64,000 bases of DNA from Clostridiales bacterium (GCA_004556205.1 SFIL01000001.1:19214-83213), one strand, 5' to 3'. Positions 32,280 through 41,658 are shown, counted from the first letter of the stretch. The notes: generated from the letters alone by a model not told the origin. Numbers and translations are program-made.

Positions 32280-34589
32280 ATGAATGTTGGCAAGAGTGTA
32301 GCCCGTGTAGACGCGTTCGACAAGGCTACCGGCAGAGCCAAATACACGGATGATCTGTGCGACCGCCATGCGCTTGTCACCCGTGTGGTACGCTCCACCA
32401 TCGCGCACGGCTATGTGAAGTCTGTTGACATCGCAGCAGCCGAAAAAATCCCCGGCGTAGTAAAGATCTTTACCTGTTTTGACGTTCCTGACATTAAGTT
32501 CCCGACCGCGGGCCATCCTTGGTCGGTCGAGGAGGCGCATCAGGACGTCGCCGACCGCCGCCTGCTCAACCGCCATGTCCGTTATTACGGCGACGATGTC
32601 GCTGCCGTCGTGGCGGAGGACGAGGTTGCAGCGGCGCAGGCTGCCGCATTGGTCAAGGTCGAATATGAGGAGCTGCCCTTTGTCCTCGACGTGCAGGAGG
32701 CAATGAAGGACGGCGCGCCGCAGCTCCATAAGGAATACCCCAACAACATCTTGAAGCACACCTCGAGCCGTAAGGGCAACTATGAACAGGCGATCAAGGA
32801 GGAGGGGCTGATTTGCGTCGATAAGTGGTACAACACCCCGACCGTGCAGCACTGCCACATTGAGAACCATGTCGCCTATGCCTATGAGGAGTCGGGTAAG
32901 ATCGTCATCGTCTCCTCCACGCAGATTCCGCACATCGTCCGCCGCACGGTCGGTCAGGCGCTCGGCATCGACTGGGGCCGCGTCCGCGTGATTAAGCCCT
33001 ATATCGGCGGCGGCTTCGGCAACAAGCAGGATACGTTGTACGAGCCGTTGGCTGCGTGGCTGTCCATGCAGCTCGGCGGTCGGCTCGTCAAGATCGACAT
33101 TCCCCGCGAGGATACCTTCGTCTCCAACCGTGTGCGCCACGCCATCCGTTTCCATATGGTCTCGTGGCTGCGTCCGGACGGCACTTTTGTCGCGCGCAAG
33201 GTCGAGTGCTTCTCCAATCAGGGCGCTTACGCCTCCCACGGACATTCCATCGTCGCTAAGGCGATGGGCTCCTTCCCGCAGCTCTATCCCTGCGACAACT
33301 TCGACTGCGACGCATATACGGTCTTCACCAACCGCTCCGTCGCAGGCGCGATGCGCGGCTACGGTATGCCGCAGGCGTCGTGGGCGCACGAGTGCCACAT
33401 CGAGGATATCTGCAAGGTTTTGGGTGTCGATTCGCTGCAATTCCGCCGCGACCATATCATGCCGGTCGGCTATGTGGACGGCTTCTCGAAGAACGAGAAC
33501 TATTACGACAGCTTCAACCAGTGCTTCGACAAGGCGATCGCTTATATCGACTACGACCGTAAGCATGAGGAATATGCGCATCAGACCGGCGATATCCGCA
33601 AGGGTGTCGGCATTGCGCCGTTCTGGTACAACACCGCCGTCTGGCCCATCGCGCTGGAGCACTCCTCCTGCCGCATGGTTCTCAATCAGGACGGCTCCAT
33701 TCAGGTGCAGGTCGGTGAGACGGAGATCGGTCAGGGCGCGGATACCGCCTATGCCCAAATGGCGGCGGATGTGGTCGGCATCAAGGACTACAGAGACGTC
33801 CATGTGATCTCCACGCAGGACACCGATGTGACGCCCTTCGGCCTCGGCGCGTACGCGTCCCGTCAGACCTACGTTGTCGGCTTCTCCATCACGCAGACCG
33901 GCAACATTCTAAAGGAAAAGATTCTCAAATATGCCAACGAGCTGACCCGTGTGGCAATCGCGAATCTGGATATCATCGAGAGCAATATCGTCCGTACGAC
34001 GGACGGACGCGTCTTGATGAGTCTGAAGGATTTGGCGACCGAGGCGTTCTACAGCCTTTCGCATTCCGAGCATATCACGGCGGAATCGACCTATCAGATT
34101 CGCAACAACGCCTATTCCTTCGGTTGCTGCTGCGCCGAGGTCACGGTGGATATCCCAATGTGCCGCGTGACGATTGACAAGATTATCAATGTCCACGACT
34201 GCGGCAAGCTCATCAACCCGCAGCTCGCTGCCGCGCAGGTACACGGCGGTATGTCGATGGGCATCGGCTACGCCCTTTCCGAACAGCTCCTGTTTGACGA
34301 AAAGACGGGCAAGCCGCTCAACAACAACCTGCTGGACTACAAGCTCTCGTCTACGATGGATCATCCGCATTTGGAGGCGCAGTTCATCGAGAATCCGGAG
34401 CCGACCAGCCCGTTCGGCACGAAGGCACTCGGCGAGCCGCCCGCGTGTCCTGTTGCGCCGGCGATCCGCAACGCCATTCTGAACGCAACGGGCGTGGCGA
34501 TCGACGACGCGCCGATGACGCCGCACATCCTCTTCAAGCGCTTCTCCGAGGAGGGCTTGATCAACGATCCGTGGAGAAAGGAGAATTGA
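32280..34589 (+). CDS. xdhA: Xanthine-dehydrogenase-type molybdopterin subunit
   Basis: Large catalytic subunit (769 residues) of a molybdenum hydroxylase. It has the N-terminal small Mo domain (GRAKYTDDL, YYGDDVAAVVAEDE) and the Mo-binding domain with KPYIGGGFGNKQD, GAMRGYGMPQ and VGETEIGQGADT. The C-terminal GTKALGEPP holds the catalytic glutamate. Family members oxidise xanthine, hypoxanthine or other heteroaromatics; sequence alone does not fix the substrate. Nucleoside salvage genes nearby make purines plausible. Operon order is Mo, FAD, Fe-S. Ribosome site CAGGAGGTTTACATA. Confidence 0.9.
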   Translation: MNVGKSVARVDAFDKATGRAKYTDDLCDRHALVTRVVRSTIAHGYVKSVDIAAAEKIPGVVKIFTCFDVPDIKFPTAGHPWSVEEAHQDVADRRLLNRHVRYYGDDVAAVVAEDEVAAAQAAALVKVEYEELPFVLDVQEAMKDGAPQLHKEYPNNILKHTSSRKGNYEQAIKEEGLICVDKWYNTPTVQHCHIENHVAYAYEESGKIVIVSSTQIPHIVRRTVGQALGIDWGRVRVIKPYIGGGFGNKQDTLYEPLAAWLSMQLGGRLVKIDIPREDTFVSNRVRHAIRFHMVSWLRPDGTFVARKVECFSNQGAYASHGHSIVAKAMGSFPQLYPCDNFDCDAYTVFTNRSVAGAMRGYGMPQASWAHECHIEDICKVLGVDSLQFRRDHIMPVGYVDGFSKNENYYDSFNQCFDKAIAYIDYDRKHEEYAHQTGDIRKGVGIAPFWYNTAVWPIALEHSSCRMVLNQDGSIQVQVGETEIGQGADTAYAQMAADVVGIKDYRDVHVISTQDTDVTPFGLGAYASRQTYVVGFSITQTGNILKEKILKYANELTRVAIANLDIIESNIVRTTDGRVLMSLKDLATEAFYSLSHSEHITAESTYQIRNNAYSFGCCCAEVTVDIPMCRVTIDKIINVHDCGKLINPQLAAAQVHGGMSMGIGYALSEQLLFDEKTGKPLNNNLLDYKLSSTMDHPHLEAQFIENPEPTSPFGTKALGEPPACPVAPAIRNAILNATGVAIDDAPMTPHILFKRFSEEGLINDPWRKEN

Positions 34590-34592
34590 GCC

Positions 34593-35474
34593 ATGTATGA
34601 TATGAAAGCCTATTACGAGTCCGCGAGCGTGGAGGACGCCATTCGCCTGCGGATTGAACATCCCGATGCGCACATCATTGCCGGCGGCTCGGATGTCTTG
34701 GTGCAAATGCGCGAGGGCAAGCGTGCGGGCGTGGAGCTGATCTCCATCTATATGCTCGACGAGCTGCGCGGCGTGTCCCTCGACGAGGACGGCACGCTCC
34801 GCATCGGCAGTCTGACGAGCTTCTCCCATATTACCAAGGATCCGCTGATTCAAAAATATATCAACGTCCTCGGTGAGGCAGTCGATCAGGTCGGCGGCCC
34901 GCAGATCCGCAACATCGGCACGATCGGCGGCAACACCTGCAACGGCGTGACCTCCGCTGACTCCGCCTCTACCCTCCACGCGTGGGAGGCGGTTGTTGAG
35001 CTGACGGGCAAGGACGGCAAGCGTCTTGTTCCGATCAAGGACTTTTATCTGAAAGCCAAGGTCGTCGATATCCGTCCGGACGAAATTCAGACCGCCATCC
35101 TCATTCCGAAGGAGAGCTACGAGAATACCTGCGGCTATTATATTAAGTATGCCATGCGCAACGCCCTTGACATCGCGACGAACGGCTGCTCGGTCAATGT
35201 CCGCCTGTCCGCAGACAAGAAGACCTTCGACCGCGTCCGCATCGCTTACGGTGTCGCAGGTCCTATCCCGATGCGCGCCCCGAACGCGGAGGCGTTCATT
35301 AACGGGAAGGAAGTCAATATGGAGAATATCGAGGCGTTTTCGCAGAAGGTGCTGGAGGATATCAACCCGCGTGATTCGTGGAGAGCGTCGAAGGCGCTGC
35401 GCCAGCATGTCGCCGTCGAATCCGCGAAGCGCTGCATCATCGAATCTGTCAAACGAGCAGGAGGTGCGCTGTAA
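34593..35474 (+). CDS. xdhB: Xanthine-dehydrogenase-type FAD subunit
   Basis: FAD-binding subunit of 293 residues (CO-dehydrogenase flavoprotein fold). FAD-contact motifs: IIAGGSDVLVQMREGKR (about 30-46) and IRNIGTIGGNTCNGVTSAD. The C-terminal domain has VRIAYGVAGPIPMRA. It takes electrons from the Fe-S subunit and passes them to NAD or another acceptor. It begins three bases after the Mo subunit stop. Confidence 0.92.
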   Translation: MYDMKAYYESASVEDAIRLRIEHPDAHIIAGGSDVLVQMREGKRAGVELISIYMLDELRGVSLDEDGTLRIGSLTSFSHITKDPLIQKYINVLGEAVDQVGGPQIRNIGTIGGNTCNGVTSADSASTLHAWEAVVELTGKDGKRLVPIKDFYLKAKVVDIRPDEIQTAILIPKESYENTCGYYIKYAMRNALDIATNGCSVNVRLSADKKTFDRVRIAYGVAGPIPMRAPNAEAFINGKEVNMENIEAFSQKVLEDINPRDSWRASKALRQHVAVESAKRCIIESVKRAGGAL

Positions 35475-35971
35475 TGGGAAAGCAATATATGCTGGTCAAG
35501 TATAACCTCAACGGCAAAGATGTCGAGCAGATGGTGGACGTTCGCGCCAGCCTGACCGATATGCTCCGCAACGATTTCCGCATGACCTCCGTCAAGAAGG
35601 GCTGCGAGGTTGGCGAGTGCGGCGCGTGCACGGTGTTGATTAATGGCGAGGCGTTTAACTCCTGCATTTACCTCGCTGTGTGGGCGAACGGCAAGAAGAT
35701 CCGCACACTCGAAAGCCTGATGGGCCCGAACGGAGAGCTGTCGGATATTCAGCAGGCATTTATTGACGAGGCTGCCATCCAGTGCGGCTTCTGCACGCCC
35801 GGCTTTATCCTGAGTGCCGTCGAGATCTTGGAGAGCGGCAAGGAGTACACCGATGCCGAGCTGCGCAAGCTCCTGTCCGGCCATCTGTGCCGCTGCACGG
35901 GCTATGAGAATATCATCCGTGCCGTTAAGAAGACCATGTACCGCCGCCTCGGCAAGCCGATGCCGCAGTGA
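35474..35971 (+). CDS. xdhC: Xanthine-dehydrogenase-type [2Fe-2S] subunit
   Basis: A 165-residue subunit with two [2Fe-2S] clusters: plant-type CEVGECGACTVLINGEAFNSC (about 43-63) and the C-terminal CGFCTPG ... CRCTGYENI pair. The ATG at 35474 follows AGGAGGTGCGCTGTA; longer in-frame extensions run into the FAD gene. Symbol follows E. coli subunit naming; it is not the XdhC maturation protein. Confidence 0.92.
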   Translation: MGKQYMLVKYNLNGKDVEQMVDVRASLTDMLRNDFRMTSVKKGCEVGECGACTVLINGEAFNSCIYLAVWANGKKIRTLESLMGPNGELSDIQQAFIDEAAIQCGFCTPGFILSAVEILESGKEYTDAELRKLLSGHLCRCTGYENIIRAVKKTMYRRLGKPMPQ

Positions 35972-35992
35972 GTCTGTATACGCGCAGAACAA

Positions 35993-36020
35993 CGCCGCTT
36001 GCCCTCCTTGGCAAGCGGCG
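35993..36020 (+). terminator. Hairpin 1 after the hydroxylase operon
   Basis: CGCCGCTTGCC / GGCAAGCGGCG stem, 22 bases after the stop. No T-run, so it may protect the 3' end or be a first terminator hairpin. Confidence 0.6.
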
Positions 36021-36036
36021 CTTCAGTTTGCCAAGA

Positions 36037-36069
36037 AACCCCTGTTTTCCTGAAGCGAAAACAGGGGTT
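36037..36069. terminator. Hairpin 2, probably bidirectional
   Basis: Perfect 13-bp stem AACCCCTGTTTTC / GAAAACAGGGGTT followed by CTTTG on the plus strand and by TCTTGG on the minus strand. It lies between convergent operons. Confidence 0.7.
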
Positions 36070-36086
36070 CTTTGTCAGACTGGTAA

Positions 36087-36119
36087 ATCGGTCGGCGCGA
36101 GCCGACCGATTTGTATTTT
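36087..36119 (+). terminator. Hairpin 3 with T-run
   Basis: ATCGGTCGGC / GCCGACCGAT stem with a GCGA loop followed by TTGTATTTTT. The strongest terminator of the three. Confidence 0.85.
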
Positions 36120-36120
36120 T

Positions 36121-38247
36121 TTACTTTTCGGATTCCGCAAGCTCCTTCAGCGCGTCCTTGCGGCTGAAGTTGGCTCTGCCCTTTTCGTCGTAGCCCATGA
36201 ACTTGACCCATGTCATATCGCCGACGTTCAGGACGTCCTCAACCTTCTCCACGCGGCGGTTTTCGAGCTTGGAGATATGCACCATACCGTCATGACCCGG
36301 GGCGATCTCGACGAACGCGCCAATCGGCAGGATGCGGACGACCTTGCCGTAGTACAGCGCGCCGACCTCGGGGACAAAGCAGATATCGTCGATCATCTTC
36401 TTTGCGGCATAGCCGGCGGCGGAATCGACTGCGGCGATGAAGACATTGCCGTCGTCGTCGATATCGACCTTTGCGCCGGTATCCGCGCAGATCTTCTGAA
36501 TGGTCTTGCCGCCGGAGCCGATAACCTCGCGAATCTTATCCACGGGAATCTGCATGGAGATCATCTTCGGGGCGAACTCGGACACCTCAGGACGCGGCGC
36601 TGAGATGCACGGCAGCATGACCTGCTCCAAGATCTCCAAACGCGCCTTGCGGCAGCGCTCCAGGGCATCCGCGATGATTTCCATTGTCAGGCCCTTGTTC
36701 TTGAGGTCCATCTGAATGGCGGTGACGCCTTCGGTCGTACCGGCGACCTTGAAGTCCATCTCACCGTGGAAGTCCTCAACACCCTGAATGTCAGTGAAGG
36801 TTCTCCACTCGCCCGTCTCCTGATCGGAGATCAGACCGCAGGAGATGCCCGCGACCGGACGCTTGATGGGGACGCCCGCGTCCATCAGTGCCAGCGTGGA
36901 GCCGCAGATGGAGCCTTGCGAGGTCGAGCCGTTGGAGGACAGAACCTCGGAGACGACGCGGATGGCATAGGGGAACTCCTCAACGCTCGGGATCACGGGC
37001 AGCAGCGCCTTTTCGGCAAGAGAGCCGTGACCGATCTCGCGGCGGGAGGTAGAGCGGGCGGCACGCGCCTCGCCGGTGGAGAAGGACGGGAAGTTGTAGT
37101 GGTGGATATAGCGCTTGGTGTCCTCCTGATAGATGGTGTCGAGCTTCTGCGCGGCAGAGAGGGTGTTCAGTGTGCAGATGGAGAGCACCTGCGTCTGACC
37201 TCTTGCGAACAGGCCGGAGCCGTGGACACGCGGCAGAACGCCGACCTCGGCGTCGAGCGGACGAATCTCGTCCATGTGTCTGCCGTCTACGCGCTTGCCC
37301 GCGAGCAGCCACTTCTTGACGACCTTCTTCTGCATCTTATACAGGCAGACGTCAATGTTAATGTCGAAGTCTTCATACTTCTCGGCGAACTTCTCGGCAA
37401 AGTCGCGGCGGGCCGCGGTCAGGCGCTCCTCGCGGATGTTCTTGTCGTCGGTATCGAGGGCGTACTCGATCTGATCCATACCGTAGGCGCACAGGTCATC
37501 GAGCAGGTCATGGTTGACGGCTGCCTTCTCGAAGGTGAACTTCGGCTTGCCGATGGTGTCCACGATGGTGTTGATGAACTTGACGACCTCCATGTTCGTC
37601 TCATGCGCAATGCGGATGCACTCGAGGACAATGGCTTCGGGCGCTTCCTTCGCTTCTGTCTCGATCATCACGACCTTCTCAAAGGTGGAGGCGATGCAGA
37701 CAAAGCAGTCAGCGGCGTTGCGCTGCTCGGTGGAGGGGTTGATGACATACTCGCCGTTCAGATGGCAGACATTCGTCGTGGCGATGGGCCCGTTCCAGGG
37801 CACATCGGAGCAGGCGACGGAGATAGACGCGCCGAGGGAGGCGACGATCTCTACGGGGTTGTCGTAGTCGTTGGTCAGCACGGTGCAGGTGACGACGACA
37901 TCGTTTCTCAGCTCGTCGTCAAACAGCGGGCGCATCGGACGGTCGATGATACGACTGTTGAGGATGCCGCGCTCGGAGGGCTTGCCCTCGCGGCGGTTGA
38001 AGCTGCCGGGAATGCGACCGACGGAGTACATCCGCTCCTCAAATTCGATGGTGAGAGGGAAGTAGTCAATGCCGGGCTTGGGGTCGGGCGAGCAGGTGAC
38101 GGTGGTGAGGACGGTGGTGTCACCGTAGCGGCAGATGCACTCGGCGTCGGCAAGCTCCGCAACTTTACCGGTTTCTACGGTAAAGGGACGGCCGCCGATC
38201 ATCGTCTCAAACACATGGTGCTTGGGATACTGTTTTCTGGTAATCAT
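36121..38247 (-). CDS. pnp: Polyribonucleotide nucleotidyltransferase (PNPase)
   Basis: Phosphorolytic 3'-5' exoribonuclease of 708 residues. It has two RNase PH domains (GDTTVLTTVTCS in the first; GSGLFARGQTQVLS and EIGHGSLAEKAL in the second), a KH domain (VIGSGGKTIQKI) and a C-terminal S1 domain (YYGKVVRILPIGAFVEIAPGHDGMVHIS). It follows rpsO in the usual rpsO-pnp order, but with a ~285-base gap that holds a hairpin and a repeat element. Ribosome site CAGGAGGTCAACC. Confidence 0.97.
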   Translation of the reverse strand: MITRKQYPKHHVFETMIGGRPFTVETGKVAELADAECICRYGDTTVLTTVTCSPDPKPGIDYFPLTIEFEERMYSVGRIPGSFNRREGKPSERGILNSRIIDRPMRPLFDDELRNDVVVTCTVLTNDYDNPVEIVASLGASISVACSDVPWNGPIATTNVCHLNGEYVINPSTEQRNAADCFVCIASTFEKVVMIETEAKEAPEAIVLECIRIAHETNMEVVKFINTIVDTIGKPKFTFEKAAVNHDLLDDLCAYGMDQIEYALDTDDKNIREERLTAARRDFAEKFAEKYEDFDINIDVCLYKMQKKVVKKWLLAGKRVDGRHMDEIRPLDAEVGVLPRVHGSGLFARGQTQVLSICTLNTLSAAQKLDTIYQEDTKRYIHHYNFPSFSTGEARAARSTSRREIGHGSLAEKALLPVIPSVEEFPYAIRVVSEVLSSNGSTSQGSICGSTLALMDAGVPIKRPVAGISCGLISDQETGEWRTFTDIQGVEDFHGEMDFKVAGTTEGVTAIQMDLKNKGLTMEIIADALERCRKARLEILEQVMLPCISAPRPEVSEFAPKMISMQIPVDKIREVIGSGGKTIQKICADTGAKVDIDDDGNVFIAAVDSAAGYAAKKMIDDICFVPEVGALYYGKVVRILPIGAFVEIAPGHDGMVHISKLENRRVEKVEDVLNVGDMTWVKFMGYDEKGRANFSRKDALKELAESEK

Positions 38248-38322
38248 TGGTTGACCTCCTGTTAATCTTTTTTCACGGGAGGTTTAGCACTTGAAGCCGA
38301 AGCCGCTTTGGGGTGCTTAAAT

Positions 38323-38419
38323 TGTCATTGCGAGGGCGCTTGCGCCCGTGGAAATCTGATTAGATCATGCGAAACAACCCGATTAGATTCCCACGTCGGC
38401 TTCGCCTCCTCGGAATGAC
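38323..38419. repeat. TGTCATTGCGAGG inverted-repeat element
   Basis: TGTCATTGCGAGG at 38323-38335 is inverted as CCTCGGAATGACA at 38407-38419. The interior has a second pair of direct TGATTAGAT-like stretches. It sits between rpsO and pnp. Shorter relatives occur at 12405-12446 and 49431-49468. Confidence 0.65.
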
Positions 38420-38496
38420 ACGGAGGGGTGGTGCTGTGTTTTGTCGGCTGCGCCTTCAACTGCTAAACGGCGCTCCCGTGTGCGGGGAAAGTGAAA

Positions 38497-38521
38497 ATGG
38501 GCGACCGCGTGGGCCGCCCAT
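38497..38521 (-). terminator. Hairpin after rpsO
   Basis: ATGGGCG / CGCCCAT stem extended by partial pairing, followed on the minus strand by TTTTC. In other bacteria the rpsO-pnp gap holds a processing hairpin or partial terminator. Confidence 0.5.
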
Positions 38522-38531
38522 AGATGCGCTA

Positions 38532-38798
38532 TTACTTACGGATGCCCAGCTTTGCAATGATGGCGCGATAGCGGTTGATGTCCTTCTTTGCAAGATAGTC
38601 GAGCAGGCTGCGGCGCTTACCGACCATCATGAGCAGGCCGCGACGGGAGTGGTTGTCGTGCTTGTGCTCACGCAGATGCTCGGTCAGCTCGTTGATGCGA
38701 GCGGTGAGAATGGCGATCTGAACCTCGGGGGAACCGGTGTCGCCTTCGTGGGTCGCGTACTCCGCGATAATCGCGGTCTTCTTTTCCTTCTGGATCAT
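38532..38798 (-). CDS. rpsO: Ribosomal protein S15
   Basis: An 88-residue 30S subunit protein binding 16S r[42 protein letters not shown] and [15 protein letters not shown] are the family signatures. Length is normal. The ATG at 38798 lies eight bases after AAAGGTGG; a GTG four codons earlier lies in the ribosome site and is not the start. Confidence 0.98.
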   Translation of the reverse strand: MIQKEKKTAIIAEYATHEGDTGSPEVQIAILTARINELTEHLREHKHDNHSRRGLLMMVGKRRSLLDYLAKKDINRYRAIIAKLGIRK

Positions 38799-38937
38799 GG
38801 TTGTTTCCACCTTTCAAAAAATTCTCCTGCGGCTAAGTTGCGGGATGGCGGAATGCTCCGACACGGAGCGATCCCCCGAAACTGAGCGCGCGGAATGATG
38901 CTTGGCAAAACGCCAGCCAAAATATAGTAGCACAGAC

Positions 38938-39432
38938 TCACGGAAAAGTAAAGAGAAAGTTTTCTGGAAATGCCGATTTTTTCGGGATTTCCACGCCTTC
39001 CAACTGCAAAAGCGTCCGCTTTGCCGTAAGCCCCCATGCAAACCCGCCGAGTCCGCTCGCGGCGACGACGCGGTGACAGGGAAGCACGATGGGAAGTGGA
39101 TTCTTTCCGACCGCGCTTGCTGCGGCGCGAACGGCTTTGGCATTGCCGACGGCTGCTGCCAACTGCCCGTAGGTAACGACCTTGCCGTAAGGAATGCTTG
39201 CCAGCGCCGCCCAGACGCTTTTTTGAAACGGCGTCCCCTGCGGCGCAAGCTGTACAGAAAAGTCTTCCCGCTTTTTCGAAAAGTATTCCAAAAGCTGCAA
39301 GACTGCCGCTTGCGTGACGGTGTTCGGCGCGCTTTCCTCGCGTTTCTCCGCCAAAGCAATCTCGCAGAGCGCGGTTTCATTTGCCGTCAGGCGCAGCAGC
39401 CCGAGCGGCGTTTCAAGATACTCGACAAACAT
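38938..39432 (-). CDS. ogt: Methylated-DNA-protein-cysteine methyltransferase
   Basis: Suicide repair enzyme of 164 residues that takes the methyl group from O6-methylguanine. The DNA-binding HTH is PFQKSVWAALASIPYGKVVTYGQLA. The acceptor cysteine is in IVLPCHRVVAASG. The N-terminal part is short, as in Ogt. It begins three bases from the end of the next minus-strand gene upstream and is probably cotranscribed with it. Confidence 0.95.
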   Translation of the reverse strand: MFVEYLETPLGLLRLTANETALCEIALAEKREESAPNTVTQAAVLQLLEYFSKKREDFSVQLAPQGTPFQKSVWAALASIPYGKVVTYGQLAAAVGNAKAVRAAASAVGKNPLPIVLPCHRVVAASGLGGFAWGLTAKRTLLQLEGVEIPKKSAFPENFLFTFP

Positions 39433-39434
39433 TT

Positions 39435-39920
39435 TTAACCGTGCAGGAAGCTGAGCGCCTCAATGCCGAGCGCCATCACGAGCGTGACGACAATACCGGC
39501 GAGCACAACGCCGAGGAAGATCGTCGGCAAGGCACGCTTTAAGCGCATTTCCATCAGCGCGGCGACCAGCGCGCCCGTCCATGCGCCCGTTCCCGGGAGG
39601 GGAATGGCGACGAGCAGGCACAGCCCGATCAGCTCAGACTTTTGCACCCTGCCGCTTTTGTTCGAGGCGCGCCGTTCGAGCTTTTCGGCGATGCGTCCGA
39701 GGCGCGGGTAGCGCTTCATCCAATGCAGAAACTTGCGGATGAACAGCAGGATAAAAGGCACGGGGAGCATATTGCCAATGACGCTGATGATGCAGGCTGC
39801 CCACGGCGCGAGTCCCTGCGCCATGCCGTAAGGGATTGCTCCGCGCAGCTCGATCACGGGAACCATAGATATTAAAAATGTAATGAGCGCCTTTCCGGCG
39901 AGTGTGGAGAGAAATGCCAT
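39435..39920 (-). CDS. Small multi-drug export family membrane protein
   Basis: A 161-residue integral membrane protein of the COG2426 "small multi-drug export" type. Membrane segments lie near 10-30, 38-60, 105-125 and 135-157. The conserved N-terminal motif PVIELRGAIPYGMAQGL and the re-entrant-like VAIPLPGTGAWTGALVA match this DedA-like family. The name is historical; the true substrate is unknown. The ATG at 39920 follows GGGAGAAGC. Confidence 0.82.
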   Translation of the reverse strand: MAFLSTLAGKALITFLISMVPVIELRGAIPYGMAQGLAPWAACIISVIGNMLPVPFILLFIRKFLHWMKRYPRLGRIAEKLERRASNKSGRVQKSELIGLCLLVAIPLPGTGAWTGALVAALMEMRLKRALPTIFLGVVLAGIVVTLVMALGIEALSFLHG

Positions 39921-40153
39921 AGTGCTTCTCCCTTTATTTATGTAATTCATCGGGGTTTGTGCGACAAAAACCCAATTTATTTTAGAATATCCTTAGAATA
40001 TCATATTCCTTATAAAAATGCAAGCAGTCCGCCGATTTTTGCTGCGGCGGTTTTGCACAGGGTACGGACAAAATCCCTTGTTTCCGCTGCGCGCAAAATG
40101 CTATAGTTCCGCGATGCAAAAATGAAATTTTTGTGCATATTCACAAAAACCGC

Positions 40154-40182
40154 TTGCACTTTGCGTGCCGAACGTATATAAT
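40154..40182 (+). promoter_or_regulatory. tdk promoter P1
   Basis: TTGCAC, a 17-base spacer and TATAAT. Confidence 0.78.
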
Positions 40183-40225
40183 ATATCTTACAATCAATTC
40201 GTACTGCCGTTGGCAGAAATGTCCC

Positions 40226-40254
40226 TTGCATTCCCGCCGTGTGTCCTGTATAAT
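40226..40254 (+). promoter_or_regulatory. tdk promoter P2
   Basis: TTGCAT, a 17-base spacer and TATAAT, about 30 bases before the tdk start; the second of two tandem promoters. Confidence 0.8.
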
Positions 40255-40286
40255 AAGAACAAACAGAGAAACAGGGAGGCAGTGTC

Positions 40287-40871
40287 ATGGCAAAGCTGTA
40301 TTTCAAGTATGGCGCGATGGGCTCGTCCAAGACGGCGCAGGCGCTCATTACCAAGTATAACTACGAGGAAAACGGAATGCGCGTCTGGCTGATCAAGCCC
40401 TCTGCGGATGACCGCGACGGTGCAATCATCCTGCGCAGCCGCGTCGGACTGGAGGCGCCTGCGGAGGTTATTTCGCCCGAGGCAGACATCCGCAAGCTCT
40501 TTGCGCGGCAGGAGAAGACCGATGTCATCATTGTCGATGAGTGTCAGTTTATGACGCCGGAGCAGATCGACCAGCTCCGTGAGATCGTGGACGCCGAGAA
40601 TGTTCCCGTGCTCTGCTTCGGTCTGCGGACGGACTTCCGCAGCACGCTTTTTCCCGGCAGCCGCCGTCTGTTTGAGGTTGCGGACACCATTACGGAGATC
40701 AAGACAATCTGCGACTGCGGCGCGAAAGCAACAACCAACGCCCGCGTCGGCGAGGACGGCTATATCGTCACCGAGGGCGCGCAGCTTCTGCTCGGCGGCA
40801 ACGACCGCTATATTGCCATGTGCCACAAGTGCTGGATGCGCAACATCCGTGAGCACCGCAAAGTAAGATAA
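40287..40871 (+). CDS. tdk: Thymidine kinase (type II)
   Basis: Phosphorylates thymidine/deoxyuridine with ATP. The 194 residues have the P-loop YGAMGSSKTAQ (8-18), the DECQF motif at about 85-89, GLRTDF, and the zinc site CDCG ... CHKC near the C-terminus. Full family length. It leads a nucleoside-salvage cluster with deoD, deoB and cdd. Confidence 0.96.
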   Translation: MAKLYFKYGAMGSSKTAQALITKYNYEENGMRVWLIKPSADDRDGAIILRSRVGLEAPAEVISPEADIRKLFARQEKTDVIIVDECQFMTPEQIDQLREIVDAENVPVLCFGLRTDFRSTLFPGSRRLFEVADTITEIKTICDCGAKATTNARVGEDGYIVTEGAQLLLGGNDRYIAMCHKCWMRNIREHRKVR

Positions 40872-40904
40872 AAAATTTCACATAGCTTTGAAAGGAGAAC
40901 CACT

Positions 40905-41645
40905 ATGAATTACCCGACTCCCCACATCAATGCCAAGCCTGAGGACTTCGGTCAGACCGTCCTGATGCCCGGCGATCCGCTTCGCTCGAAGTACATTGCC
41001 GAGAATTTCTTGGAGAACGCCAAGCTTGTCAACAACGTCCGCGGCGTGCAGGGCTATACCGGCTTCTACAAGGGTGTGAAGGTCTCTGTTATGGCGTCCG
41101 GCATGGGCATTCCCTCCATCGGCATCTATTCCTATGAGCTTTACAACGCCTTCGGTGTGCAGAACATTATGCGCATCGGCTCTGCAGGCTCCATCAACCC
41201 CGACATCCATGTCCGCGATATCGTTATCGCGCAGGGTGCCTGCACCGATTCCAACTTCCTGCACCAGTACCACATCGACGGCACGTTTGCGCCCATCGCG
41301 TCTTACGAGATGATGCGCAAGGCGGTTGAGTCCTGCGAGCAGGTCGGCGCGACCTACCATGTCGGCAATGTCCTGTCCACCGACAACTTCTATAACGACG
41401 ACGAGGGTCTGCCCGAAGTGCTGCAGACCGTTCCCGCGTGGCAGAAGATGGGTGTCATGGCGTGCGAGATGGAGGCGGCGGGCCTTTACATGACCGCTGC
41501 CCGCTGGAAGAAGAACGCACTGTGCATCTGCACGATTTCCGACCATATGCTCACCGGCGAGGCGCTGCCTGCTGAGGAGCGTCAGACCTCCTTCCGCGAG
41601 ATGATGGAGGTTGCGCTGGAGACGGCGGTCAAGCTCGAGAAATAA
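40905..41645 (+). CDS. deoD: Purine-nucleoside phosphorylase (DeoD type)
   Basis: Phosphorolysis of purine (deoxy)ribonucleosides to base and (deoxy)ribose-1-phosphate. The 246 residues include the phosphate-binding start TVLMPGDPLRSKYIAE, the MRIGSAGS loop, and the ribose/base residues around GVMACEMEAAGLY and CTISDHMLTGE. Hexameric DeoD-type by length and motifs. Together with DeoB it would supply deoxyribose-5-phosphate to the DeoC aldolases of the BMC. Confidence 0.96.
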   Translation: MNYPTPHINAKPEDFGQTVLMPGDPLRSKYIAENFLENAKLVNNVRGVQGYTGFYKGVKVSVMASGMGIPSIGIYSYELYNAFGVQNIMRIGSAGSINPDIHVRDIVIAQGACTDSNFLHQYHIDGTFAPIASYEMMRKAVESCEQVGATYHVGNVLSTDNFYNDDEGLPEVLQTVPAWQKMGVMACEMEAAGLYMTAARWKKNALCICTISDHMLTGEALPAEERQTSFREMMEVALETAVKLEK

Positions 41646-41658
41646 AAAACAGGTCAGC

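Larger units (their letters stand above)
39921..40286. other. Divergent intergenic region before tdk
   Basis: About 365 bases with no gene. It is A/T-rich at 39960-40020 and holds two consecutive sigma-A promoters for tdk. I see no other structure. Confidence 0.6.

Noticed and set aside
32271..35408. Two ~500-codon minus-strand frames opposite the molybdenum hydroxylase genes
   Set aside because: Antisense shadows with no ribosome sites or recognisable motifs; three xanthine-dehydrogenase-type subunits are clear on the plus strand.
36766..38265. Plus-strand 499-codon frame opposite pnp
   Set aside because: Shadow of the biased pnp codons; composition is Gly/Asp/Val-rich without a domain.
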